This document shows positions 12,163 through 24,833 of a stretch of 64,000 nt of DNA, piece by piece. The translations under genes and the position numbers were made by a program. The notes under the pieces were generated by a model, which was given only the letters and a program-made list of their open reading frames with translations, was not told the DNA's origin and did not search any database. Position 1 is the first letter of the stretch; each line of letters starts with the position of its first letter. Source of the DNA: Siphonodentalium dalli (taxonomy: Eukaryota; Mollusca; Scaphopoda; Gadilida; Siphonodentaliidae); assembly GCA_032622095.1 (NCBI GenBank), contig CP136061.1, positions 122,834,754 through 122,898,753 of the forward strand, in the 5' to 3' direction.

Positions 12163-12918
12163 TTAACCCTTTCATGACGGGAGCTGCATTGGTGCAGCAT
12201 TAAAGATGCACTGGTATACAAGGTAAAGGTAAATATTGTTAGTCCAATACATTCTTTTATATATGCGAGGCTCCCTATGTGAGACTCGCATATTTAAGAG
12301 AATGCATAAGTAAGAGCTTTCTGATGAATGGCAATAAGCCATAAAGGAGTCAAATTACTTAGGGCATTACTGTATATTTTTTGTCTATAAAGGTCTAATA
12401 AAGTGGTTTATCCTGAGATAGCCAAGCAAAACATCTGAATCAAAACAACATTTACCCTTGATGGAGAGTGCTAAAAAGATAGAGTTCTCCCTCTTACTAC
12501 ACTCCGAATATTTATGTGCCGTTTCTGTTCTAAAAATATCCTGTAAAATTGTCCCGAAATTTACCATAAAAATTATTAATAAAACTACATTAACAAAAAT
12601 GTATACTAAACAAGAAGGAATTGGTGAGATAATGATAAACAAGCTATCTGTTATACGTACTGTAATACTTTGAGATTACACACTATTGTGTCATCTCCTT
12701 ATTTAGAACATGCACCTGCAATTTAATACATTTACAATTTAAGCATTATAAAATCCTTATTTGACCTGATTTGACTTTAATAATATATGTTTATAGGAGA
12801 AAATAAGAACTGGATTTAACAATTTTAATCTCATTGGGAGACTCGCATATATAAGAGAATGCACTGGCACAGGATCTTTAATGCTGCACCAGTGCAGCTC
12901 CCTTCATGAAAGAGTTAA
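12163..12918. mobile_element. family B MITE split by an internal insertion
   Basis: The TTAA-bounded ends are complementary (GGAGCTGCATTGGTGCAGCA against TGCTGCACCAGTGCAGCTCC), as in other copies. The middle, from about 12306 to 12832, is foreign. It starts with half a family A element (12307-12374) and continues with about 450 bp of unrecognised AT-rich DNA. Confidence 0.65.
12307..12374. mobile_element. family A half-element
   Basis: It has AGAGCTTTCTGATGAATGGC through GGGCATTACTGTA, the right arm only, with an internal deletion. It lies inside a family B copy. Confidence 0.65.
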
Positions 12919-14778
12919 TATGCTTTCTGTTTATGACGGTTTTAATGGATGTGACTATTTAGCAGCAATAGCCAATGCATTCCGTATCTTTAACTTTTTA
13001 TATACTAATTACTCATTGATGATTAGTTCCTTTAGGAAATGTTCAGAAAATTAGTTCATCAAACAACCACAGGTCATTTGTTGAACTTATTGTCTGAACA
13101 TTTTCCTCCATAGACTAACATGGTTCCCGCGGCTCCTTGAATTTACTTCAATACCCTTGGATTTCACCTAACTCCTTGAAAACTCTTGAGTAATAGCCAT
13201 ATATAAATCGTTGAAATGATGCAAAACCCTTGAATAGTTGGAATTCCATTAGGATTGCAGGATTGGAAATGATTATAGGAAGCAATCGGCAAAATATTTA
13301 TGTGCGATAGAAAATTATTGTAAAAGTATCTACGGTAATTCCTTGAAAAACCAGTACACAATTTCCACCTTCCTTTAATCTATGGTTTCAGTTTTATTAC
13401 TGTTTGTTTGTGGCTCTGCGATTGGCTAAACACATAATTAATTAGTTAAAATTGCATACAGTCATACATGCATGGAAATTAAACTGATTTTATAGTCAGC
13501 ATAGTATTAAAATGAAAGTATGCATGCTTGGTGGAAACTGCTGTTTCCAAAATTGTGGGATCGAAATTCGAGTGGACCGAGTCCGTGGAAATTGAGTGGA
13601 AAGGCAAGCTTTAATACCAGGCCCAATGTCAGCTGTTCATAAAACTAATAGATGTTGCCAATATGGGGTAATATGCATTAGTTTCTCATTCTAAACAATA
13701 TTGTTGTCAATATATTTAGTTACAACACTTTTTCTTACCAAATACATTGGTTTTGTACTGTATCATGCACCAGCTGTGAGAAGTACTTTATACTCTTCAG
13801 TCTCATGTAATACTAGTAGGTAACATGCATGCACTTGCTAGTACTTGCAAAAGCATTAGTCTATGTATCAGCTGACCCTACTCCTGGAATACCCTTGAAT
13901 TTCTAGTTGGCACACCCTTGGAAAAACCCTTGAATCATGCCTTGAATACCCTTGTATTTAATTCATCTCAAATAGGTGTAGGAAACATGAATAATCAATT
14001 GATAATTCACAGGTAGAAAAATGGGCTAACTTACAGTGCATCGTGGTATAATATCCAAACTACAGACACAGTTTAGAAAATAATCCACCCGTGTTTATAG
14101 AAATTAATTAGGAAAAATATAAATATAAGAAATTAATGTTTTATGAATGTGTTTTAATTATTAAGGGTACACATATTTTGATATGGCTGTTGATGCGCGT
14201 TGATTGTCAACTCATTGTCGAGTAGTTCCCGAAATTTTAGGTCGTTTGTTGAACTTATTATCTGAACATTTCCTAAGGCAACTACTTGTCAATTGAGTAT
14301 TTTGTATAGACCGGGTTTAATTACACAAATCGTGAAATCAGAATGCATTTATATGAAAAATAAATTCCCTCCACCATTCATCAATTCGGAGCAATTCTGT
14401 TTAGTATTTGGCTTTCTTAGTCTATTTTCCCCAATCTTAGCATAAACTAGCAAAGCAGACCTGGATGAGGTTAATGAGTTCATTGGAATTACTGCTATCT
14501 TTCATCATTAACAAACTGGAGCAAATCACTATCAAATCAATTGGCCACTTAAAACATTTGCCACCAATTAATCCTTCTGCACTTGTATTATATTTTGTCT
14601 GTCTGTCATCAGGTTTTGTTACCTGAACATCCCTCCAAATGAACAATAGACCATTCCAATGTAGATTTAATAACTGAATAGGAGTATATCCATTCAGTGA
14701 AAGGGTTAGTCAGTGAAAGGGTTAGTTCCATATATCAGTCTCGTTTATACGTGGATGATAGAGTCGGGATTGAGAGTG
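12919..14778. other. no gene seen; contains foldback family Q fragment
   Basis: At 13028-13108, GGAAATGTTCAGA faces TCTGAACATTTTCC around a GTTGAACTTATT motif, a fragment of family Q; another piece lies near 14240-14280. The stretch 14692-14730 repeats 'cagtgaaagggttagt', related to the C-family terminus. No gene is supported. Confidence 0.5.
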
Positions 14779-14920
14779 TTAACCCTTTCAGTGCCAGGGG
14801 CCGATCTCATCGGCCCTAATTTACGGTCTGTAAAATGGTCGACTCGCATATATAAGATAATGCATTGGCACAGGGTATATTGGTTGATACAAAAATCGGA
14901 CCTGGCACTGAAAGGGTTAA
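14779..14920. mobile_element. chimeric TTAA MITE (C-type ends, B-type core)
   Basis: The ends TTAACCCTTTCAGTGCCA and TGGCACTGAAAGGGTTAA, plus TTGGTTGATACAAAAATCGG, match the foldback element at 16048-16263. The core GACTCGCATATATAAGATAA plus TGCATTGGCACAGGG matches family B. Confidence 0.75.
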
Positions 14921-16047
14921 TATAGCATATTACTGTGCAATAGGTCTTTGTGTTCCAGTTTATACTGAGATGTCAGTCAGTGCATGAACTGACCATGTGA
15001 ATTGAAAATCAGTGAAACGCAACAGGCGTTATGCGGAAAGCCATGTGTACCCGAGTCACGATCCCAAGAATTTTTTTATTTTTACAACGTTGAACTAGGG
15101 AGGGAATCTTTAGGAATGGTAGTCAATCCCTCCTATTTCTTCCCTCCATAATTCGTGGAATTCCTCTCATCCATGTATAAATACAATGATGAGATATGGA
15201 TTTCTCCTTCATTATTCCATACATAAATACTCGGGATTGAGGGTGTTAACACAGCATCGTCCCGAGAGAAGTTATCAACATTGGGTTGAAAAACCGATAT
15301 CAAGAAAATATGGAAATATCTCACCTTTAATGTAATGAGATTAGTATCAAACATCAAATAAAATCTCACGAAGGTGATCATCTGTAACGTCCATATTCCT
15401 GGATATCAAGCTCTACCAGCCATGTCGTCTGTGACAAGAAATGAAGAGCTCCCCTGTTAATACTGAGGTGTTAGTGCTGTACTCCAGCTTCAGAGGGGGG
15501 GGGGGGGTCGCCTGCTCCCCCTCCCTGTTCCCTGTCTGGGATTCAGGATGGAGGTGGCAAAGGAGGTATTCATATACATGTAGTTCGATAAAAAAAAGAT
15601 GTATAGAAAACCTGAGAGGATGTCAAATTAACTTTTTTTTATAGACTTAGAGGTGCCTGAGCTTATGCAGCAGCTGAGGTTGCGACGCCACTGACAGAGT
15701 GGGCTTTGAAAATGGAGGTACCATGCAATCCCTTCCTTTTGTAATGTATCACTAATCCACCTGATGTTGTTAGGTCTTACAGGTTGAAAGGTTTTGATAG
15801 AAATGAACAGTTTATATGACTATCAGCGTACAAGCGAGATAGTGATTCAGGGTATGTAGTACTACGTACCACACAGATGTTTGTCGGGAAAATGAGGAAG
15901 TTGGATGTTAAGCATCGGCTGTTTAGGTTTTGAAGTTTTCAGTAAAGAAGTAATAGCGAAAATGACACATGTTTAATATATGATTGGTGACATGTGCCAG
16001 GTCCAAAGTGGCAAGAGTTTGACAGTGTTGTGCAGTACACAGTGCAT
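14921..16047. other. no gene seen
   Basis: It has a poly-G run at about 15497-15508 and no supported exon or named repeat. Confidence 0.4.
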
Positions 16048-16263
16048 TTAACCCTTTCAGTGCCAAGTCCGATTTTTGTATCAACCCATATTTCCTTGAT
16101 CATTTTTCAAATTTATTGATTATAATAATGTGATACATTGAAGGAAAGAGCTCTTAGAGCTCTTTCTATCAATGTATCACATTATTATAATCAATAAATT
16201 TGAAAAATGATCAAGGAAATATGGGTTGATACAAAAAATCGGACTTGGCACTGAAAGGGTTAA
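16048..16263. mobile_element. family C foldback MITE (TTAA, perfect hairpin)
   Basis: It is bounded by TTAA and is a nearly perfect 216-bp palindrome: CCCTTTCAGTGCCAAGTCCG ... CGGACTTGGCACTGAAAGGG, with the axis at AGAGCTCTTAGAGCTCT. Arms of about 100 bp differ at only a few positions. Confidence 0.85.
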
Positions 16264-16524
16264 TCCTTCCAAGACTGGAGCTTTCTGAAATTTTGCAAAA
16301 ACACTGTGCCAATGCATTTCCTTATCTGCTAGTCTCCCATATGGAGCCTCGCATATATAAGAGAATACATTGGCCTAACACTGTTTACCATGACCTTGTA
16401 AGCCAGTGCATTTCTTAATATATATACATGTATGTGATAGTCCCGATGGGAGACTCGCATATATAAGATAATGCACTGCCACAGGATTTTTAATGCTGCA
16501 CCACTCCCGTCATGAAAGGGTTAT
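16260..16524. mobile_element. family B MITE sharing its TTAA with family C
   Basis: Its left TTAA is the right TTAA of the element at 16048-16263. The usual order follows (GACTGGAGCTTTCTGAAATT, two TATATAAGAGAATACATTGG-type palindromes, TGCACCACTCCCGTCATGAA) and ends at a mutated TTAT. Confidence 0.75.
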
Positions 16525-16744
16525 AAAACAAGCCCGTTTCTGAGTGACATCGGCGAGCCAGGAACAGCTGCTCCAAAGGGTACAGGGAAGATAAGTATGT
16601 AATAACGATAGAGACATCCCATGTACAGTTATATTGCGGTTGAGGTGGCTAATGTATGATATTCACCTTTCATGAAGAAACAAGTCATTGTGTTATAAGA
16701 TAGATCTTGCCCTGTAATGAGTTTAAATGTTTGACTTCAACATA

Positions 16745-17620
16745 GAGCGGCAAGCATTCATAGTACTATAAGACTTCCTCTGAAGACAACAGATATTTTG
16801 TATATAATTCAGAAGTTGGATGACACCAAACAGCCCACCATATCCATGCAATTTTGTATTGTTTGGTAGTCAAGATTTGAGGATGACCTCTACAGTTTCA
16901 TGAGAAAGTTGCCCGATGTGCATAGAAAGGCAGACCACAATCAGTCAAGCGAAGGTTTTCAACTGGTTGAGATTGAATGACTGATGTGCAACTTGTGGAA
17001 TTGAAGTTGTTCGAATATTAAGGGGAGTCGTTGGGAATCAATGATAATTGTGAGCAGAAGAGGGAACCACACTGAGCAGCTGTTGTCCAATATGGGACAA
17101 TAAATAAGGCCCCTCGACCTTGATCTGTTATGATTTTGCTGAGAATACTGGCAAGAAGCCTGAAAGGTGGAAAAATATATGGTAAATAAGGCATCCACGA
17201 AATACTGTGTGTGGCCGTGTGATCTGGCTCCAGCTGACAAATTTTGTAAATTGTGCATTTAGTCGAGATGCAAAAGATCAATATCTAGGTCCACCAAATT
17301 TTTTTTGCAGATGCGAATAAAAGTCTGGGGATTAAGTTGCCATTCCAGATCCATGTTGAGACTGCGATATATAGCATCAGTGTCAAAATTTTCATGAACA
17401 GATGTAGTTTCAATGGCATTGTCAGCCCAAGTAAAGATGGTTTTACATAGCAAATTTAAATCAGGAATGCGCCCATCTTGATGATTGATGCAGCTCATGC
17501 ACTGCTGTGGAACGTTCTGGAAATGAGAACAACATTACATGTAGCTTGGACAAGCCCAACCAAATGGCTTTGAGTTTCAGGAAAATGTTTGTGTTGAACT
17601 GAGTCTGTAATGGTCCAGAG
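16745..17620 (-). pseudogene. DIRS-like retrotransposon remnant (RNase H end plus tyrosine recombinase start)
   Basis: Several - strand frames joined by frameshifts and stops give a recognisable DIRS order. From about 17600 down: LKLKAIWLGL, then SCINHQDG and LNLLCKTIFTWA, then DLEWQLNPQTF and DLDID (the EW-L-P-x-F and DLF region of the RNase H domain), then IFPPFRLLASILSKI and ALFIVPYWTTAAQ (the FPPF and LIVPxWPTQ blocks). From 16920 to 16745 follow LSHETVEVIL and KQYKIAW / WCHPTSELYTKYL, which match the start of the DIRS tyrosine recombinase. At least two frame changes and stops show it is dead. It is surrounded by family A, B and C MITEs. Confidence 0.75.
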
Positions 17621-17634
17621 TCCAGATGTGCTCT

Positions 17635-17851
17635 TACAGTAATGCTCTAATTAATCAACTTCTTAACCACAGCAGAATTATGGGTAACTTTTCAGAATTT
17701 AGTCGGAAATATGGCTTGTTGCCATTCATCGGAAAGCTCTCTGCGAGAGCTTTCCGATGAATGGCAACAAGCCATATTTCCGACTAAATCCTGAAAAGTT
17801 ACCCATAATTCTGCTGTGGTTAAGCAGTCGATTAATTAGGGCATTACTGTA
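17635..17851. mobile_element. family A foldback MITE, near-consensus
   Basis: TACAGTAATGCTCTAA faces TTAGGGCATTACTGTA. The arms are almost perfectly complementary around a tiny GAAAGCTCTCTGCGAGAGCT centre. Confidence 0.9.
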
Positions 17852-18480
17852 TCCTGACACAGGGCCCTCCACTCTGTTTTTGAAGAATCATACTCTGAAA
17901 TAGGTGGAGGTCGAACTGGTCACCCATTGTTAGGTGTGAGATGGTCGATCCACAGGTAATGTCGTTGGAGAGAGTCCAATGAGGGTATCATAATTATACT
18001 AATAGCAGGAAATGTTTGAAAAACATAACAAGATTCTTTTAGTGTACGTTCGCTTGTGTGAAGTTGCGTCATTGAAATCTCTACAAGAAGCATTACATCT
18101 CATTGTCTCTGACTCAAATAGACGTATTTCAGATTGAATTGTAGGCTTTGTTATCCACCCTATTATCATTGAATATAGGAAGATATTTACTGTAGCATTG
18201 AAAGCGCGTATAATGAGCAATTATATAGACGCTTCTCTTAGGTTTTTTCCTGATTGTATGCCTTTATCAATTCATTTGGCATGTTTTAATGGACGTAAAG
18301 AAAATAGCATTGTCATTATTGCCTGGATTCTTCTTTTGATATCGATTATTGGGACTTTTCAGTCAACATTGTTTTGTGTTTAACAAGTCCTCGAGTTTCC
18401 ATGAAAATGGTGTGAGAGTAACTCTTGCTTCTCGTTGTGTGGACTGTGATTACTTTATCTGATAAGGGCATGTCCTCAAA
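17852..18480. other. no feature seen
   Basis: AT-rich sequence without supported exons or recognised repeats. Confidence 0.4.
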
Positions 18481-18629
18481 AGCCTTGAAATAGTGTGTCT
18501 GTCATTTGCAGAATGAGGTCCCCAGAGGGTGAATTTAGTGATGCTACCCTGCATAACGGGCTAGCATCACCAAATTCACCCTCAGGGGACCTCATTCTGC
18601 AAATGACAGGCACACTATTTTAAGGCTTG
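18481..18629. mobile_element. family D single hairpin
   Basis: AGCCTTGAAATAGTGTGTCT and the complementary ACACTATTTTAAGGCTT enclose a hairpin on GCAGAATGAGGTCCCCAGAG. Here the two outer ends close on one hairpin with no spacer. Confidence 0.75.
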
Positions 18630-18651
18630 GACCTGAATGTGTTGGTATCAA

Positions 18652-19060
18652 GTCTTTAAATAGTGTGTCTGACATTTGCAGAATGAGGTCCCCCGAGGGT
18701 GAATTTTAATAGTGATCCTATCCCGCACTGCGGGCTATTGTTACTAAATTCACCATTCTTGGGACCTTATTCTGCTTAATCTTAAACTGATATGGGAAAC
18801 CTAAGATCAGATTGAAGTTCCCCAGTTGCAGTTGGTGATGTTGACCAATTAGTCACCTTGATTATGCATTTTATCTTCTGCAAATTAGGGGTATAGAAAC
18901 TGAGCAGAAGGGAAAACGTATGTTAATTTGAGAATATAAATTCTTTAAAGAAGATTAGGCCTATAAAATAGAATGAAGTCCCCAGAGGGTGAATTTGGTG
19001 ATGCTACCACACTATGCGGGGTAGCATCACTAAATTCTCCCTCTCGCGACCTCACAAAAG
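18652..19060. mobile_element. family D double-hairpin element
   Basis: The first hairpin (TTGCAGAATGAGGTCCCCCG) is followed by the ~230-bp spacer with GATCAGATTGAAGTTCCCC and a 'cttgattatgcat' block. The second hairpin (GAATTTGGTGATGCTACC against GGTAGCATCACTAAATTC) follows. The right terminus is lost. Confidence 0.7.
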
Positions 19061-19639
19061 TGATGATCGAGCATTCGAGTGATAGCTGTATAATAAATTG
19101 GACATCGTTTTTTTTGGGTAAAATCAAACAATTTATTAATTGAGAATATAGCTCTCCTTAATATCATCTGAATAATGTTTCAGTCCTGTATGAAAATTAT
19201 GTTCTGCTTTTGAGAATGGATACATTACTCATTAGAATGGACACAAAGAGTCTGGGACATATGTCTTGAGTTGTAGAAACAGTTGGGCATAAGGAGTAAT
19301 CACGAAATGTAAAGTTTAACCTCTGTTACTGGCGGCGATTTATTTACATGACAAATATCGCTGGGCAGCTTCGGACACTGATTACCAATAAAATCAGGTT
19401 ATGAGACCTTTGTCTCTATATATGGTCGTCAAACTATTATACGCTACTCGAAATTATTATTTGTTCTTGTTTAATATCTCTAATCTTTCTCGGTGGGGGA
19501 TATATAGGTCATTTCATAAATGGATATATGTCATCTGTTGCTCTCTAAGGGAGTCCTTTGCTGGATTTTTGAAAAATCTACGGAGGCAATAATTGTTTGA
19601 CTATTAAAGACCTACTTTTAGGTGAGAAAATTGCTCCAA

Positions 19640-21190
19640 AAAGTGCAAGTGAACTGGCATCTACCACAAGTCATTTTGGGGTAATTCGACCATAAACATG
19701 GCCACTGGCAGACATCTTTGATTTTACTCTTTGCATGACTAAATATTTTGGCACAGGCTACAGGTCGTACCTTTGGTCAGATCAACGTGAAATTTGTCAT
19801 GGATGTTAATATTGACATGTAGAATGGAGAACATAAATGGAGAAGTCATTTTGGGTTCATTTCGGAAAAAAAACATTGCCGCCATTCAAATTCATTAGCA
19901 CGGGCTACAGGCTGGAGTGTTTGTCTGATCATCATGATATTAGTCGTGGATGTATATATTGACATATAGATGGGAGAACGAGTATTTTGGGGGTAATTTG
20001 GCCATAAAACATGGCTGTAGGCCGCATCTTGGATTTTACTCTTTGCATGACTGAATCCTTTGGTAAGGGCTACAAGTACCTTTGTTTGGATCATTATGAA
20101 ATTTGTAATAGCTGTTGACGTTGACATGTAGATAGGAATGAGTGATTTATGGGGTCATTCGGCAAAACAAAAACATGGCCACCAGTGGCCATCTTGATTT
20201 CAAAATTCAATCCATTAGCACGGGCTACAGGCTGGAGTGTTTGTCTGATCAACCATGACAAATTTCAGAATGATCAGACAAACAGTCATTTTGGGGTCAA
20301 TCGGCCATAGAACATGGCCACTGGCAGCTAGCTATCTTGGATTTTACTCTTTACATGACTAAATCCTTTGGCATGGGCCACAAGTCATACCTTTTGTCGG
20401 ATCATGATGAAATTTCTCATGGCTGTTTATATTGACATGTAGACGGGAACTAGTCATTGTGGGGGTCATAGGGCCATAAAACATGCCCACCAGCGGCCAT
20501 CTTGGATTTCAAAATTTGAATCCATCAGCACGGGCTACAGGCCGGTGTGTTCGTCTGATCATCATGAAATTTGTCGTGGATGTTAGAATTAACATGTTGA
20601 TGGGAAACGAGTCATTTTGGGGTCATTTGGCTATAAAACATGGCCAAGCTTGCAGCCATCTTGACTACATCCATGGGCACAACCTACAGATCACATCCTA
20701 CATCCCACAGTGGCCATCTTGGATTTTACTCTTTGTATGACTGAATCCTTTGGTACACCCTACTTGTGTGTCCGTAGTCACTAAACTTCACATGGATCTT
20801 CTGGATGATAGATAGGATTAATCTCATTTTTCCGCATTTTTTGTTAAAAAACATGCCACCGGCAGCCATTTTGGATTTTACTCTTTGCATTAATAAATCC
20901 TTTAGCACAATCTACAGTCCACTTCCCTCATCCGATCATCACCAAACTTGATATTGATCTACTAGATGGGAGCTATCAAATGTTTTTGAATTTCATTGGA
21001 AAAAAATGGCCGCCAACGGGCATCTTGGATTTAACTTTATTTATATCTCTTCATGTTGATATCTAGTATTACTTACACATTTCAACTTTCCGCATTCCTA
21101 GTTGCTCCACTGACTGTAATTAATGAAATTATCCCCTCTCAAAGATGAGCTACAGTATCATTGACACTTTCATTATTATATTCTAAGCCA
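19640..21190. repeat. tandem family E, about nine ~160-bp units
   Basis: Each unit has an AACATGGCCACCGGCAGCCA-like block, CATCTTGGATTTTACTCTTT, CACGGGCTACAGGC and a GATCATCATGAAATTTGTC block. Units recur near 19697, 19868, 20006, 20170, 20310, 20477, 20635, 20848 and 21000. The end near 21060-21190 (CATTGACACTTTCATT) is shared with 27800-27870 and, inverted, with 23400-23470. Confidence 0.75.
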
Positions 21191-21369
21191 TCAAATAGTA
21201 GTATATATTTGCATCAGATAAAAACTGTTATCCTAGCTATCTCACTCCTATCCATCCACGCTAAAATTAAAAGTGATTCGGTACTAGATGAGTTAACATC
21301 GCTCTGCCACATTGAACTAGGGTTTACTTTTCAGGTTGAAAAAATTAACATGTGATCAATTAAATTTTT

Positions 21370-21923
21370 GTCCCCCGACATTTCCGTCGGAGGACTATAG
21401 AAATGACCCTCGTCCGTGCATCCGTCCGTCTGTGCGTCCGAGATTGGGTACCTTCATGGTGTAATCACCTCCTCCTACAGTTTTAAATGTAGAGATTTGA
21501 AACTCTGGGATATTGTTCCTAACATGTCGGTGATTTGCAACATCTATATAGCTAATCAAAAATATAATTTTTCCATATTTTTGGGGGGTTTTCGACTTAG
21601 AAAATTTGGAACATTTTTGCCTTTTGGATGAGATTGGGTACCTTCATGGTGTAATCAACTCCTCCTACAGTTTTAAATGTAGAGATTTGAAACTCTGGAA
21701 TATTGTTCCTAACATGTTGGTGATTTGCAACATCTATATAGCTAATACAAAAATATCATTTTTTTCGCGTTTGCATGTGTTTGTTCATCGGGTTGTTTTG
21801 TCCAAGAAATTTTGCCAAGAAATTTTGCGGTGGTTTGCAACATCTATATACTGTATAACATTGTTGCAAATAGTATCCTTCTAACAAATCCAATCATGAA
21901 GTTTACCACTCAAGTCGGGGGAC
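21370..21923. mobile_element. dispersed element with GTCCCCCGAC ends
   Basis: GTCCCCCGAC at the left faces GTCGGGGGAC at the right. Inside, about 130 bp starting AGATTGGGTACCTTCATGG is directly repeated (21441 and 21631, period 190). The left part has the GTCCGTGCATCCGTCCGTCT run typical of mollusc repeats. Two short open frames follow the duplication and look accidental. Confidence 0.6.
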
Positions 21924-22836
21924 ATGTGGTCTGCGACCTTTTATTTTGTTAAACATGCTATGATGTTTATAGCCCCTTGATCACTCAACCAATTTGTCTG
22001 AAAAATGGAACTATTTTTATATGCACAAACTCATTAGCATGGTTGTGCTTGGGTATAAAAAAATAGCATTTTTTACTCTTCTTTCGAGTTGAGATAGGGC
22101 CAACTGAGCAGGGCATATAATAAACAGAACATCTACATTTTTTGGTTGGATATGATAATTATCTCAGAGCATTGGAAATTCATTTTTTTTTGGTCTTCAC
22201 TCATGAGATAATAATACCCATATACAACCAAAAAGTGTCGATATCCTCTATTATATTTGAAATTGTTGTTCATACTCTCGACTGAGAGGTTGTCCCTTGT
22301 GGATGGATTTGATAAGAAGGTAGTGAGATGCTGTTAAATTATCACAAGTCAAGTGTCTTAATTTACACAGGGCGAGTGCCTACGTACGCACTGTAAAATA
22401 TCTGTAATGCGTACTTTGCATAAAATTTGCATGGATTGCATAATCCAGCTGGCTTCTTTTGTCAGAAATCAATGAATTCTTGCTCGTAATTTTTGTGGCT
22501 TAATTGACACATTGACGGAGATTATGTCGGGAGCTGTTCGGTTTTGTTCTTCTGGCAGCTCCTAATATGTCTGACAGTCATATTTAGCTTGTCATCTTAA
22601 TCCCTAATATGATAAATTCCCATACAATTCTATACTGTCCATGCCTTATTCAAAGTCTGTCATAATTGACATATTCAATTCAGAGCCGTAGCCAGTATTT
22701 GTCAGTCATTTTGAATACTGGGAAGCTTTTAATATTATTGTTGTAGCACTTAATATAGTGTGACCTGTTACGTGAGTCCTTAAACAGTATGCAAATTCAT
22801 CATAATTGGCTAATTTCTTGTGAAAGGACTGTCTGT
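21924..22836. other. no gene seen
   Basis: AT-rich DNA with no supported exon or repeat of a named family. Confidence 0.4.
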
Positions 22837-23114
22837 TTAACCGTTTCATGACGGGAGCCACGCTGGTGCAGCATTAATGATCCTAATAAGCTGTGCCATG
22901 TGGTGCCTTCTTTTATATATTCGAGTCTACCATAGGGAGCCTCACATATATAAGAGAATGCACCAGCTTACAAGGACAAGGTAAATATTGTTAGGCCAAT
23001 ATATTCACTTATATAATCGAGGCTCCCTATGGGAGACTCGCATATATATAAAGAGAATGCATTGGTACATGTTTTTCGCAAAATTTCATGAAGCTTCAGT
23101 CATGGAAGCGCTAA
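22837..23114. mobile_element. family B MITE
   Basis: It starts TTAACCGTTTCATGACGGG and ends CAGTCATGGAAGCGCTAA, with the right TTAA mutated to CTAA. Both internal palindromes are present (GGCTCCCTATGGGAGACTCG). Confidence 0.75.
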
Positions 23115-23399
23115 TTGTAGCACTACTCTGTTTGAAGATGTCCCGACAGCTATTAAAGATGGCTTGTACGAGGATAATATCATTGCTGTGACCAATGAGG
23201 TGGTTATGGATTTTAACCCCTACTTTAGGTGAAAATCACGACCAATTTTCATTCATGCTTGATATGAGGAGTTGAGTGACAATCAATATGCTATTCCGAT
23301 CATAACATGACCATTTTGATAACAAATTTAATCAAACATTTGTTTGAGCACCTCATGAAGCTCTGAAAATCTGATACTGAACCAGTACAGGAATAGGAA

Positions 23400-24300
23400 A
23401 TAAGGATATAAAATAAAGTGTCAATGATACTGTAGCTCAACTTGAAGAGGTGATAATGTTATACATTGCAGTTAAAGGCCTACTTAATTTTCGAACCCCC
23501 AGATTACTTTATACAAAATATATGCCATATTATATACCATTTGAAAGAGGAAGCTCCAAAACATTGTATTATCAACTTATCCGGTGTAATAAACTGTGGA
23601 CATGTTGTTTTTGTCATCAAGATTGAAGTAAAAATCAGTATTATTTTCAATGCAGGGGGAATAATTCTATATATTACGATAGAGTTCTTCCCCTTTAATT
23701 GAAAAATATTGAATTCTGTTGCATTCTGGATGTCAGAGGGGGGAAGTCTTCAGCAGTTTTCTATTTCTCTGTGGGCATCTTCTGAGACACAGATGTTTCA
23801 AATAGTGATGAATTATAGTATTTTAATCATATTTTATGGCATAGATTGTTATTAAAACCGTATGTCAAGTCACTATAAAAAAAATAATCGGAGACTCGAA
23901 AATTAAGTGGGCCTTTAAGCGATAAGGAATGTGGAAATATTCAAGTATCACTAGAGGTCACCTTGAAGCTTTATATGAGTTTGGGATCAGTCTGATGAAA
24001 TATGTTAGTTGTAGGCCATGCCGAAGTATATAGACATGCCAAGAGTAAAATCAAATATGGCTGCCAGCGGCCATGTATTTAATAAAAAATCATTCAAATT
24101 TGATATCTTTCATCTAGAGATGATCCTAAACATGCCTGTATATTTTCAAAACAATTATCCAATAAATTCGGGCTGCAGGGTGAGGCGATGAATTTGAATG
24201 TGAAATCCAAGATGGCTACTGGAGGCCATGATTTGTAATCGAAATTTCCAAAAAAGATGGCTTCATCTAGAAATCACCTTAAAGATCCATTTGATGTTAA
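23400..24300. repeat. family E copy, inverted orientation
   Basis: It opens with AAGTGTCAATGATACTGTAG, the complement of the family E end at 21140-21190. From 23950 on it carries ATGGCTGCCAGCGGCCATG and AATCCAAGATGGCTACTGG. It is strongly diverged. Confidence 0.55.
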
Positions 24301-24833
24301 CATTATTTAATCAATGATGAATTTACTAAAATTTTTATATGTGATGAATATGTGATGAAGAAGTCTGAGACCAATCATATTCTACAATAACTGCAATAGA
24401 TATACCTGCTTACTTAAACACATCACAACACTGTCCGAAAAGCAAAAACCGCGAGCGTTGTGTATTTTCCATATAGCTGTCGAACCAATATTTACAATAC
24501 AGTTTCAATATGGTTAATTTACTAATTATACTGTTTATGGTAAACTCTGAACGTAAAATAATTAAAGTTGCACATATAGTTTGGAACTTTGATTTTGCAA
24601 ACCTGAAATTCTTATTTCACACCATCAACCACTTTAGCTGTTTTAATACGTACGGGACATTCAAAGTTATTCTGAAGGAAACAAAATAGTCTATTGTTTT
24701 TATCACCACTATTTTAGATAAAGAAAGCAAATTTTCGGTCAAGGAAATGACAAGGTTGAAACTAATATCACTGCTTCGTCTTGCTGTTAAGTTGAACGGT
24801 GCCAAACAAAAAAAACAAACAAACAAAAAAAAA

